Source: Myxococcales bacterium (GTDB lineage Bacteria; Myxococcota; UBA727; GCA-2721815). From it: a stretch of DNA of 64,000 nucleotides. This document shows positions 30,501-38,359 of this stretch, in pieces. Each line of letters begins with the position of its first letter. Within the stretch, counting starts at the first letter, position 1. The notes under the pieces were generated by a model that was not told where the DNA came from, ran no database searches, and was given only the letters and a program-made list of their open reading frames with translations. The stretch spans positions 234,885 through 298,884 of the forward strand of contig PBLQ01000011.1 of NCBI GenBank assembly GCA_002721815.1. Reading direction: 5' to 3'. Made by a program: the position numbers and the translations under genes.

Positions 30501-33500
30501 GGGCTGGTCGCGCAAACAGACGCGGCCTTGGGCATCAGAGTTTGTGCAGGTCCAACCCGGGGCATCGTCTTGGGGGTTGTCCATGGCCATACCTGGGGAA
30601 TCTCCAGCGTGCCCGTCAATACAAGTGCGCGTCAACCCCTTCTCTTCATTGGTGGTCGTACACACCCAACGGTTCACATCACCCTTAGGAACGCCATTGA
30701 GGTCCAATGGATGCAAACTCGTACACGTGGTCCCCACCCCATCTTCACTGCATTGCCAAGCGCAGACCGGTTGGTCCGAGGGATTGCCATCAGCGTCTTC
30801 ATCATGACAAATAGCGCCGTCCATCCCCACCTCACGCTGACAATCACTGCCAAACTGCGTGCAGGAAAAACCACCGATGGATGTCCGAAGCTCTGCGCCT
30901 GTGGTGCTGCTTCCTTCTCGTCTCAGATCCTGGACGATATTTGCAGATGGAAAGCCACCCAGTAGCTGTGAATAAGTGTCTGTTTGCGGAGGCGTGAAGA
31001 CGATGTTTTCCTGACTGTTCACCAAGATGTTTTCGCTCACTTTTTGGCGAAGATAATGGTGGCGATCCACCCGTTTCCTTTTGAGTTCAAAATCTGCCAA
31101 GTCCAGTGTTTCGCCCATCTCCATATTAAATGGGATGATCACGCTCCACCCATTGGTCAACGGAGTTCTGTCTCGGGGGCTTTTTACTTCCACCTGCACC
31201 ATGCTCACTGCTTGCTTGTTGATGTCCACCCCATACAAAATTTTCGGCGCCATTAAATCTTTGCCATCGGCCAGGCGGCACCTTTCTTGCCCTGCCTGTG
31301 GGGGGCCCACACATTCCGAACCTATATTTTCGGTTTGAACGTCACTGCGAAGGGTATTGGGACTGTATTTTGCCAAGGGGAAGCTGATGAACATGTTGCT
31401 CACATCCACGGTGTAACAATCTTGAACATCGTGAACCAAATCCTCGTTCAGGTCTTCGGCTTGATCGTCGATACCGTTTGCATTGGTGTCCCAGCATTGT
31501 GCGGTAAAAAGTGCGTCTTGAGGCCGAAAGGTCACCGCCAGTCCACATCTTGCGTAGGCGCAGGCATCTCCAATGGCGTCACCATCACTGTTATCCTGAT
31601 TGGGGTTGTAGGTTCGGGGGCAATTATCAACATTGTCGTCCACACCATCTTGGTCATCATCAGTTTCATCTTCATTATCTGGAACACCATCGTCTCGACT
31701 CAGCCAAGCACACGAACCTCCTTCCACAGCAAAATGACGCTCATCATCGGGCCAAGTCTCAAAGACTTCGCGTGATGTCTCGTAAAACAAGCGTTCCCTA
31801 TCCTTCAGCGTGATTCCAGAGTCACCTGACAAGAGGACCTTACGATACACATCGAGCAACTTAGTTTCTTCGTTGTAATCAGCCAAACCGGCAATCGCAT
31901 TTCGATGTTTCATAAGGACGTCAGTACCGATGGAAAGCTGGATGATCCGGTAATCATCCCACAAATCCGAAGACGAGTTATAGTAAAGGTCACCCAATCT
32001 TTTTTCGCCATCTCTACAATGACAGCCCGCTGAACCTTCGGAGCAACCAGTGCCCATCGGGGTCATGCAAACCAGTTCGCGGTGGTTGCCCTTAATCCAC
32101 TGCGCCTCTGTGTTGTTTCGGTTCATGTTCTGATCGGTCAGTCTGAAAAACCTGGTTATTTGATTGGCCACCAAATCCGGATAATTCAGTTGCGTGGTGG
32201 TCCCACCACTGGGCATTTGGATTTCGGGGACATTGGCTTTGTTATCGTAGCCGATGTAATACAAATGATAGGTTTGGAAACGATTATCCATGGCCAACAC
32301 GTCACTGGCGTTACTTTCAAATATGACCGCGGACCCATCCGGCGCCATTTTAGGGCGGCGGGCACGCATGTTGTAAGCACTGTTCCCAAAACCTTCGGTG
32401 AGTTGTTGTTTGTTGTTTCCGTCACCATCCGCAATCCAGACCTCTTCGTTCCCAGTGGCATTCGACACAAATACCAAACGATCAATCACCGGGTTGTAAT
32501 CGGGATATCGGTAAGAAGTGGCACCATCGGACAGTATGATTTCTTCGTTATAAGTTTCAACATCCATCCTTCTGACTTCATAGGAACCGCTTTTGTAGAC
32601 ACTACGATACAGCCATTGAGGCGGCTTACCACCGATACTTAAAGCCCCTTGCTCTTTGAGATGGACATCCACCTCTCTGAAAAACTGCGGACAGCTCACA
32701 GGCAAGGAGGTGTCTTCCAATTGGATTAACTCCTCAAGTTCACCATCGACGTACAAATGCACCTTGTTTTCGGCCGCGTCCATGACCATCGACACGTGGT
32801 GCCACGTGTTTTCGGCAATGTTTCTCCTGATGGTTGTTTCCACCACATCACTGCCTCGCAAGTCGCCGCTGAAGAACGACAATTCCATGGCTTCCGCGAA
32901 ATGCCGGTCTTTGCGGACCATGAGACCATACCGGGTTCTTTCATCGGATTGGCCGTTGTGCGCAAAAATTACGTGGGGACTGTCCGGGGCATCGGTGGCC
33001 AAATGTCCACCTGCAAAAAACCATGCAGAAAAGCTGAAACTCTGTTCATCTGCCCGAAGGGGCTCTTGAAATGTTACGGGCATACGAAGATGATCTCTTT
33101 GCCCATTAAAATAGCCAGCCCCATCCCCCAAACCCGGCAGTTCCCCATTCAGAATAGGCGGCATCAAAGTAGGAGACAAAATATTCTTACCGTGTTGTAA
33201 CCGACGCAGTTGTCCGAGAATGCGGTTTTTGGTCGCCTCGTCAGATTCCAATGCGCACTCGGGAAGTCGCTCACAGATTTCCTCAGCGGTCGGTGCTTCA
33301 TTACGCACTAAGGGCGACATGGCATCGTCAAAATCATACAACAGCATCAATTTCACATCTGCGTCTCCAATATTTGTCACGGAAACACCATTGCCCCACA
33401 AAGCGTCTTCACTCAGCTCATCGTTGCCCTGTTCAGGGGCCATGGCCTCTGTTTGAAATTGATCGTCCGTACGAAAACGAATGGAGTTTTCGTTGGTGAT

Positions 33501-36197
33501 TCGACAAGCGGGATAACGGTTCAAAGCATCGGGATTCGTTCCCACATCAACGAAATCCTCTGCACTGGCCAACAGACCGTTTTCAAGGTCGGTGGTCGTA
33601 CAGGCGCGATCGTAACAAAACAAACCAGTTTGAGTGGGAAGATGACAATCACAGACTTTTACGGTGCAGGTGCCCTGTGCTTCACAGTTGCTTGCGCCCG
33701 TGCATCCTGGAACGGTATCTGGATCACACCCTAAAACATAGTCGTGGTCGTCGGGCATCACACAATAACGGTCATCGCCAGTACGACGAAAAACCAATTC
33801 CACCAATGGTCCATAAGGAATGGGTTCCGTAGAGGTGGTGTTGTAAATTGAAAGCCGGAGGGTCCCATCCGACAAATGGGTGGTGGCCAATGCGCGGTCT
33901 GTGGTTGCGAGTGCCGGCAACCGCCTGGAATCTTCCAAGGTTAACAAATCGCGCTGATATTCAATGTACAGGTCCAAAACGCGTGTGGGGGCTGCAGCGT
34001 GGTCAAAATGTACCCAAACCAATACCTGTTGATCGTCTTCAGCAATCTTTTCTAAATGAAAAGCTGTGCACGGTGCGTCTCCACAATCCTGACGCGCCTC
34101 ACAAATACTGCGCCCAGTGATATCACTGTAGGTGCACACTTGATGGAACGCACATGGGTCATCGCCTTCACCACCACAAAAGCGGTCCGCAGTCACCACG
34201 CCGTCGCGTTCATCATCGGTAGGCACAGAGGTATTCCCCATTGTACCGCGGTGGTACATGGTTTCGATTTCGATGGAAGCCAAAGCCCGCCCCCAAACCG
34301 TGACCTCGTCAAGCGAACCATGAAAATATTTATTCAGATCTCGCATGTCGCCACCCAAATAGGTAGACAGCGCGCCTTGTAAATTCGCCGGCGACTGAAA
34401 GGTCACTGTGCTGGGGTCGCGCCCATCAATGAATAGCGTGGCGTTGGTGGCGCTTTGTACCATGGCCACATGATGCCACTGACCATCTCTCAAATCCGTA
34501 CCGTTGGCCGTTTCGACCTGCCAAGTTCGAATCAAGGAACCAATCTTATGCGTGGCAGTTCCTTTGACGGTACCTTCAGCGGTCAGCATCAGTTGATAAC
34601 TTCCATCATAACCCGTGGCGTCGGTACATACCCCACTGTTGGCACGGGTGTGGCACATGCGTTGCTGGATTAAGACGGCATCTTCTTCAGCAGGACCACT
34701 CTTGAACCAAGAGGTAACCGTAAAAGCACCATCGCCATCCAAAGCGCTGGCGTCCACTGCCATGTAGGCCCCATCATTGGTAAATGCCAGTGCATCGCCC
34801 ACCACCCCTTCGTGGCTAATGGTTGGTGCAGCTGCTCCTGACCATCCCTTAAGAAGCCCTGGATGATCACCCGAAGCGGTGTCGCCCACCAAATCTCTCA
34901 CGGTGTTATCAGTCATACTGTCTTCGTCAAAGGACCAATGGGACAATAAATCTGTACGGCTCAAGCAGGGCTGCGTGGACGGGTCACAAGCATCCGCTTC
35001 GTCCAACCATCGGGGCAGTCCATCCCCATCTTGATCCACACAAGCGCTCTGTATTTGTGCGACGGTGAACGGCTGACTTCCGCCCGTCTGTGCCTCCCAA
35101 TAGTCGCACAGCGATTCCGGACACAAAGGGGACCGCACTGCCGACGCTAAGTAGTCCACCCCTTGTGAACTATCTGGTGGTAACCAACACACGGTATCGC
35201 CGCTTTGGGCCTGGCAATCGAGCCTTTCGACCACGGGGCCTTCGATACGAACGGAACGAACGTAAAGATTTTGGAATTCGAGGAGCGGCGATGAAATGGT
35301 CAATACTGGGATGGCAGTGTCCAGCCCGGTTAAGTCGAAAGTGGCTTCATAAACGTCCCAACGCGGGGTTAGCGGGGCCACTTGCACCAAAAATTCTTGC
35401 GACGTATCCCCCATGGAGAGGGTCATGGTGATGGGGTCAATGATGCCGTCTCGCGTCCCGTACGCCTCAATAGCAACCTTATAAGTGCCATCCTCGAGCA
35501 ATGTATTGGCATTGGCAGGGGTAAAAGACAAACTTCGAGATTGTGTAAGTACCCCAGACTGCCCCGGTGTATTTGCCAGTTGCCAACCATCCCCCTGGGC
35601 AACGCCACCTTCACAAGTGGCCCCTAGGAGACTGTTGGTGCACAGGTTTGCGATGTCAAAGGTATCCAAACCACCGGAGACATCAATCTCACACTGGGCG
35701 TTACCCCCAACCTCTGCGGGTTCGGTACAGGCGTCCAACCAATGGCCACACGTTTCGTTTTGACCACAATAAGGACCGAGGATGACCACTTCTCCCTCAG
35801 TGGAACCGTCCTCCTGCGCGTCCCCACCTCGTTCACAAGTGAGTTGCCCTTGGTTTTGTCCGGAACGTTGATTGTAAAATTCGTAAAGTGCGAGCATCAA
35901 ATCAGCGCGGTCTGTGGGGTAAGCCCCGTTTTTCTCCCACTGTCGTTTTGCAGGCCCCCAGCCAAAGCCATCCTCTCTCAAACTGGCATCGGTAGAATTG
36001 CAGCGTGCCACACACTCAAAATGATTTCTTTCTCCCACATAGCTGGGATCACTCCCCCCGGCCGGACAGCGTTCTAAACACTGAACCCACCCATTGAATC
36101 GGTGGATTTCATCCAAAGGCAACGGCTCTGCGTACGCGGATGATGCCATGAACCCCGCGCCAAGTAATAAAAAGGTGAGAAATCGCTTATTCTGCAT
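24507..36197 (-). CDS. Giant exported multidomain protein (3896 aa) with LamG, cohesin-like, TolB-like, TSP3 and NHL domains
   Basis: The largest gene of the window. ATG 36197 has a strong GGAGGTGA site that lies inside the end of the upstream lipoprotein gene; the two overlap by 11 nt and are probably coupled. Signal peptide with SSAYA cleavage site (about residue 23). Order, rough residues: Cys-rich start with a carbohydrate-binding-like beta domain (about 180-325); LamG/concanavalin domain 1 (412-652); cohesin-like domain (706-816); LamG 2 (1022-1202); TolB-like propeller blades (1206-1322); thrombospondin type 3 calcium repeats (DDDQDGVDDNVDNCP, 1496-1542); mixed beta and Cys-rich EB-like modules; an NHL-type propeller (2649-2949); and a string of beta-sandwich repeats of the 'FNVTGLDPSDNLSL' kind (3232-3896). 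No protease or glycosidase motif was recognised. Most likely a surface or matrix adhesin binding glycans or host/prey ligands. Confidence 0.87.
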   Translation of the reverse strand: MQNKRFLTFLLLGAGFMASSAYAEPLPLDEIHRFNGWVQCLERCPAGGSDPSYVGERNHFECVARCNSTDASLREDGFGWGPAKRQWEKNGAYPTDRADLMLALYEFYNQRSGQNQGQLTCERGGDAQEDGSTEGEVVILGPYCGQNETCGHWLDACTEPAEVGGNAQCEIDVSGGLDTFDIANLCTNSLLGATCEGGVAQGDGWQLANTPGQSGVLTQSRSLSFTPANANTLLEDGTYKVAIEAYGTRDGIIDPITMTLSMGDTSQEFLVQVAPLTPRWDVYEATFDLTGLDTAIPVLTISSPLLEFQNLYVRSVRIEGPVVERLDCQAQSGDTVCWLPPDSSQGVDYLASAVRSPLCPESLCDYWEAQTGGSQPFTVAQIQSACVDQDGDGLPRWLDEADACDPSTQPCLSRTDLLSHWSFDEDSMTDNTVRDLVGDTASGDHPGLLKGWSGAAAPTISHEGVVGDALAFTNDGAYMAVDASALDGDGAFTVTSWFKSGPAEEDAVLIQQRMCHTRANSGVCTDATGYDGSYQLMLTAEGTVKGTATHKIGSLIRTWQVETANGTDLRDGQWHHVAMVQSATNATLFIDGRDPSTVTFQSPANLQGALSTYLGGDMRDLNKYFHGSLDEVTVWGRALASIEIETMYHRGTMGNTSVPTDDERDGVVTADRFCGGEGDDPCAFHQVCTYSDITGRSICEARQDCGDAPCTAFHLEKIAEDDQQVLVWVHFDHAAAPTRVLDLYIEYQRDLLTLEDSRRLPALATTDRALATTHLSDGTLRLSIYNTTSTEPIPYGPLVELVFRRTGDDRYCVMPDDHDYVLGCDPDTVPGCTGASNCEAQGTCTVKVCDCHLPTQTGLFCYDRACTTTDLENGLLASAEDFVDVGTNPDALNRYPACRITNENSIRFRTDDQFQTEAMAPEQGNDELSEDALWGNGVSVTNIGDADVKLMLLYDFDDAMSPLVRNEAPTAEEICERLPECALESDEATKNRILGQLRRLQHGKNILSPTLMPPILNGELPGLGDGAGYFNGQRDHLRMPVTFQEPLRADEQSFSFSAWFFAGGHLATDAPDSPHVIFAHNGQSDERTRYGLMVRKDRHFAEAMELSFFSGDLRGSDVVETTIRRNIAENTWHHVSMVMDAAENKVHLYVDGELEELIQLEDTSLPVSCPQFFREVDVHLKEQGALSIGGKPPQWLYRSVYKSGSYEVRRMDVETYNEEIILSDGATSYRYPDYNPVIDRLVFVSNATGNEEVWIADGDGNNKQQLTEGFGNSAYNMRARRPKMAPDGSAVIFESNASDVLAMDNRFQTYHLYYIGYDNKANVPEIQMPSGGTTTQLNYPDLVANQITRFFRLTDQNMNRNNTEAQWIKGNHRELVCMTPMGTGCSEGSAGCHCRDGEKRLGDLYYNSSSDLWDDYRIIQLSIGTDVLMKHRNAIAGLADYNEETKLLDVYRKVLLSGDSGITLKDRERLFYETSREVFETWPDDERHFAVEGGSCAWLSRDDGVPDNEDETDDDQDGVDDNVDNCPRTYNPNQDNSDGDAIGDACAYARCGLAVTFRPQDALFTAQCWDTNANGIDDQAEDLNEDLVHDVQDCYTVDVSNMFISFPLAKYSPNTLRSDVQTENIGSECVGPPQAGQERCRLADGKDLMAPKILYGVDINKQAVSMVQVEVKSPRDRTPLTNGWSVIIPFNMEMGETLDLADFELKRKRVDRHHYLRQKVSENILVNSQENIVFTPPQTDTYSQLLGGFPSANIVQDLRREGSSTTGAELRTSIGGFSCTQFGSDCQREVGMDGAICHDEDADGNPSDQPVCAWQCSEDGVGTTCTSLHPLDLNGVPKGDVNRWVCTTTNEEKGLTRTCIDGHAGDSPGMAMDNPQDDAPGWTCTNSDAQGRVCLRDQPFAQNLGVAINADASNLIGKTMVKASVWLRRVGRPSGSVSLYLQNSNGDMVGTVTSQPIVAASIPTAFTRFDFVTNHALQANDRILLKADGGDYLNYIQAEIAAANAYGEQALSLQSFQYAFVRDGLVEQDLSAQTSHVKVAIDVLKPACSEGLCSAQLQPLVQEGGDIQISVTPLGPSDASVSTAWRWGVTPFDYSEDGRVLTGNHELGINRLLDFADFPRGSGVYTLFLVAVDSSGAAVGAELSGQLTLTRRAVAGGPSSTSKKLEVLPNGFFEQLTEAVFSPESDRLLFNAYASARPVLLLSQGLNDALEVIDPDDDTIATLPLQPDRLSIVPERTRGMSWRFTTNYYPCNWVGGVLDPLTHQMIYGFQGGLDDVKMYQGKRSEMSIRSEVERGLEHLRADGLIGGPCGECEAGLVCNTHLGECIMESQLPTDVPCANSVDCPAYHVCEITGSGPGVCEVQGCQTDMDCPTNTHCVMTPATVAQQSEQRELDYVCAADCAGADSQCFTQECLNGPCRFCEQRTGECIECREEERDYGGYIVRGLEGCPDSKSFACESGACVTECYAFDDGTSVYLCDPLVEYCDRGFCRLLDWDWWDLAPSSFGGLGEARYSELVPDQRWPGYTMAVGENYPVEIEAWGIEDLGYPPEMLVEIKGSTWATVSGGEEWLTLGRVLVNNKTVKQAQENPVIFDSPYPFDEMRIRMVSSAGENGDTYHNPVTRQNPPEEGIEIRNSVTATKHLRGNKVKVWNKTAAIANITPFEMVHVSTSQMLVYTDTANSRLKSYSLEDEQEYTGLVNEGVLNSPKGIAANAGGDTVFVVDSGNNRLMVYRKTAGTWDNEGTFENDIYTHVTSGGVAFSSPTDVVFKEPFLYLSDTGNDQIHLYQWVDTELVYVASMTGLSQPTWMAVDDRTYLYVAQAGTNAVTVHDSLPSMAGTFQQHHSLTTYSYRGSTGTPSTGNLDNVNGLSVLGNATQRRLFVSQGQRVIALSVEKNFEQLELIDGLNVVGAGGGDRLVDPKAILLKRSLTNSAVPQIWVTNANGVFTYDLEEDPSLATSSFYPLGIPSRESTKACNALGLPESACFGNYDNVDDAKFPGGYPVLKIANIRVSGGRLVPNTNTWENYVCAMGDTDMNPDFGENGASPLAEHFFETAGYTMLNCAYDRRVDNPDELARIHITGIEGTLPLLNGPVSKGQIVMDTGDLCVVELDAQRVMPCYEWVGGSVSLDPYNSPVQTLQLLDVGLFQSFGHPDGFEAVPLPKFKLNLDWSGGNSLDTGWAVRLDSANPMCSPQGGKVWDAENDRCCDPNTETCPDVELPVNLASPLAVSDRVMSKGMTFIASLEPPEPEPDDVLCNFLESEDEDVKLRSGMMEAWVKGKAGASLEVGCRNAHTVNFTVNGMTPAEWTASEGLYVRVRNVTTNGNSYTLVQQDDTTFPLQAGRYLVGEGDAFTVTTQTVGALACEIDNPPPATMPVGGLGTAINISCQVAHPLSFNVTGLDPSDNLSLIATDSSNTSVSILLNGNMRVADTVRMLAPGDWTLTFNDACDDGVCRPVTPCPGGVCKECGFEPTGFDNQVDLTLAAAESVDITCREGRASFEVSGQLLGQLPDSDVTLNVQVGTPCRSIGSCQLYTGTTFGEACGLDDDNCYEVTTHSATVPLTPDNSASSIDFGAGATNDWAAPWIAYEGDVYVATAVTSDATRVCQFQPNYGALVQNMALIVTCVEDQGDPEATYTVSGTVIGLGRDLVVRLNNQQAVFVNVSQTDCGDPCTFVFPSEFLKYSDYDVSVSVHPKKADESFVQRCVVANGSGTVMGPVNDIVVSCDEASYITGTLANFYNGNNLSIRVTWEQAGEFSQSLDLTGNGSFTFPEPAAPEQDSSGNRHVCMNIKQYPTNPDQICCIHDSGADFAGMYVGSLWSMGYDLDAIAKFLCVISGQEVFESETNLGTCSYAMNYLSCSAAPTAGVCKDPSDSSFVVTCDSAVCVGQLAMHNLGKPWCYP

Positions 36198-37191
36198 TGC
36201 TCACCTCCGGCCAAATCACCACCGCATTCTCCATCTCCCCAGGCTCAAATAGGTTTGCCTCCATAGGGGCGAGAATGTGAGGATGGGCAAGCAAACCAAA
36301 CGTGGCAGGGCCCGATGTGGCCGTGTCACCAATTTCAAACTTGAAGAAGAGCCACTGGCCCGCGCCGATTGTGCGGGTATTCTGGGTCGATAAAACCATA
36401 AAGCGGTAGGTCTCTGCATCTAATCTTTGGTAGGCCGCCCCCGTGTGTGGATGCGTGAGTGGCTCTTTGCCTGCATCCAGTAAGGCTTGCCCGATTCCCA
36501 CTCTGCTCAAGGTGGCCGGGCCAGTGACCCGCATTTGCAAATCGGCCATGACCGGCAAAACTGAACCGCCAGTGGGGTTGAAAGCCAATGCCAGTGTGGC
36601 GATGGAGCGCCCATCCTCCATTTGCTCCTGCTGCACCACCGAAAGTTTGAATGCGCAATCCGAACAGTTGAAGTCTACCGGACACGGAGTGCACGTCCCA
36701 CCACATCCGTCGGCATCTCCACAGGTTCGGCCCACGCAGTCGGGTTGGCAAACACAGTTGCCCTCTAAGCAATGGTCCTGTGCCCCCTCACAGGTCCCGC
36801 AAGTCTCTCCGCATACCTCACCGCACTCGTAACCCAAATCCTCACAACGCGCCGTGCAATCTTCTGGCGCAGGTTCGCATACCCCCCCCGGCGCACAAAT
36901 TTCTTGCGATGCACATTCACCGCAAAGACCGCCACATAAATCACTGCCACATTCCCTTCCATCGCACGCAGGCTCACAGGCCTGTTCTGCGTCGATGGAC
37001 GGTTCACTCAGTTGCTTTGGTTTTTGGACGTTTTCTAAAGGTGCATTGGCTGTTGGCGAGGTGTTGTTACATCCAACCATCATCGCGTAGAGTGCAAACA
37101 CGGCGAGGCAGACCCCGACCCGCAATCCAAAGTTTCCAGTGTTCCATCTTCCCCCTGAAAAACCACGACCGTCCCAGTCAGTCTCCACCAT
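36187..37191 (-). CDS. Cys-rich lipoprotein with cohesin-like domain, first gene of the surface operon
   Basis: A 334-residue lipoprotein (lipobox MVGC, Cys41) with ATG 37191 and GGAG 6 nt upstream. The N-terminal tail before the signal helix is unusually long but carries Arg residues. A Cys-rich region (about 70-175) repeats C-G-x-x-C-G-x-C units (YECGEVCGETCGTC, TCGDADGCGGTCTPC). Residues about 177-334 are a beta-sandwich with the segment RFMVLSTQNTRTIGAGQWL. Both parts are paralogous to the lipoprotein at 450-1367, so the two ends of this surface-protein region carry sister genes. It leads the operon: a sigma70-like promoter lies 90 bp upstream and the next gene overlaps its stop. Its cohesin-like domain makes it a candidate membrane anchor for proteins with dockerin-like loops; this is inference. 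Confidence 0.83.
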   Translation of the reverse strand: MVETDWDGRGFSGGRWNTGNFGLRVGVCLAVFALYAMMVGCNNTSPTANAPLENVQKPKQLSEPSIDAEQACEPACDGRECGSDLCGGLCGECASQEICAPGGVCEPAPEDCTARCEDLGYECGEVCGETCGTCEGAQDHCLEGNCVCQPDCVGRTCGDADGCGGTCTPCPVDFNCSDCAFKLSVVQQEQMEDGRSIATLALAFNPTGGSVLPVMADLQMRVTGPATLSRVGIGQALLDAGKEPLTHPHTGAAYQRLDAETYRFMVLSTQNTRTIGAGQWLFFKFEIGDTATSGPATFGLLAHPHILAPMEANLFEPGEMENAVVIWPEVSNAE

Positions 37192-37651
37192 GTTTTGCTC
37201 CGTATTTATTTTCTCAGCAATGCTCCTAAAAATTAACTAAAAGAATTCGATACAACCTGATTCAAACTGATCCTTGGTTTTCACAATACAGATCAACAAA
37301 GAGTGATGTCAAAACCAACCCAGGTAAAAAATAGTAAGTGAAACAGCATCACGAAATACATGAAAGACAAACACCCTGGCTTAATTTTTAATCAACCTGA
37401 AAAACACAATCCCCTTCTAGAATTCTAAAGGTTTAGCGTTTCAAGGCGGACCGCTTGTGAAGCCTGGTCAATTGTACGTTCCTGGAAACCGCGTTCATGT
37501 CATACGTGTCCCGACATGTGAGAGGGTGTAACCATTCAAGCTTAGTTTTAAGTCGCTTGCCTTTTCGGAACGGCTCTGCGACACTACGACGCCACAGATG
37601 CAATAATGATCCGAGCCCTAGAAACATTGGCGGGCGGCATTACAAAATGTA
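37192..37651. other. AT-rich intergenic region upstream of the giant operon
   Basis: About 460 bp without a convincing gene, clearly richer in A+T than its surroundings, especially 37200-37440. It holds the candidate promoter of the minus-strand operon near its left end. A 64-codon minus-strand frame at 37433-37627 has no ribosome site and no recognisable features. No terminator-like hairpin with a T-run was found for the lipoprotein gene ending at 37652. Confidence 0.6.
37283..37312 (-). promoter_or_regulatory. Candidate sigma70-type promoter of the surface-protein operon
   Basis: On the minus strand a perfect -35 TTGACA (37312-37307) is followed after 18 bp by TATTGT (37288-37283, 4 of 6 to consensus). 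The start of transcription would be near 37276, leaving a leader of about 85 nt before the ATG at 37191. It is the best match in the AT-rich gap, but not proven. Confidence 0.45.
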
Positions 37652-38347
37652 TTATTCCACAGAATAGGTTTTCAAAGCATTTGTCCCCTGGAGAGGGCCG
37701 GTGTGTGCGAAGAACATCCACTCAACATCATCGGTTCGGTTCTCCAAACGCGACCATAAATCTTTGATTCTGTCTTTGACCGCCAACGCATCGCTCGAAA
37801 AAAACTCAGGGGGCACGCCCACCGACCCGTCTTCATTAGCCATGGCGGTATCTCCCATAAGCATCACATTATTGATCAGGTAAGTTGCGTTACCCGGCGT
37901 GTGGCCAGGCAAATGAAAGGCCTCAACCATCACATCCCCCACCATCATGCGCTCGCCATCATCGATCGGCAGATCTAACACCACCTTTTTCCCAAGCTTT
38001 TCCTCGATCAATGGCTCATCTTGCGCGAAACCCACTTTCAAAGCACTGTCCAACAATTCAAGTGCTGCCACATGATCTTTGTGACCATGGGTGATGAACA
38101 CATGCGTCACATCATCAAGACCGTATCCAAGTGCTTCCAACCCAATTTTTAATGACGCCGCATCCTCCTCACCACCGGAATCCACCAAAATCACTTCGGA
38201 ATCAGATATTGGGATGGCAAAGGCTGAAACAAACCCTGTGTTGATGGTATGAACGCCATTTTGTTCAAAGCCATCCTCCACGGACTTTAACCCACAAGAC
38301 ACGACCGTTAAAAGTACCAAGGAAAACAGTGCCCTCTTGAGATACAT
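37652..38347 (-). CDS. Metallo-beta-lactamase-fold lipoprotein hydrolase
   Basis: A 231-residue lipoprotein (signal ending TVVSC, Cys18) of the metallo-beta-lactamase superfamily. The zinc site HGHKDH is at residues 87-92, with a later GHTPGN and a GDTAM motif for the remaining ligands, and a histidine near the C-terminus (FAHTGP). The family hydrolyses esters, thioesters, lactones or beta-lactams; the substrate is not readable here. The small size and lack of an antibiotic-type insertion argue against a true beta-lactamase. Lipidation places it in the envelope, probably facing the periplasm. It follows the vWA lipoprotein gene by 12 bp on the same strand, so the two are likely co-transcribed. 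Confidence 0.88.
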   Translation of the reverse strand: MYLKRALFSLVLLTVVSCGLKSVEDGFEQNGVHTINTGFVSAFAIPISDSEVILVDSGGEEDAASLKIGLEALGYGLDDVTHVFITHGHKDHVAALELLDSALKVGFAQDEPLIEEKLGKKVVLDLPIDDGERMMVGDVMVEAFHLPGHTPGNATYLINNVMLMGDTAMANEDGSVGVPPEFFSSDALAVKDRIKDLWSRLENRTDDVEWMFFAHTGPLQGTNALKTYSVE

Positions 38348-38359
38348 GCATGGCTCCTT

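Noticed and set aside
4228-37191. A true cellulosome
   Set aside because: The cohesin-like and dockerin-like features have no glycoside hydrolase in the operon, and dockerin duplication is not clear.
37433-37627. A possible small 64-codon minus-strand gene in the AT-rich gap
   Set aside because: No ribosome-binding site, no signal peptide or recognisable motif.
37652-38347. A beta-lactamase resistance gene
   Set aside because: Only the general MBL zinc motifs are present; the context is an envelope lipoprotein operon.
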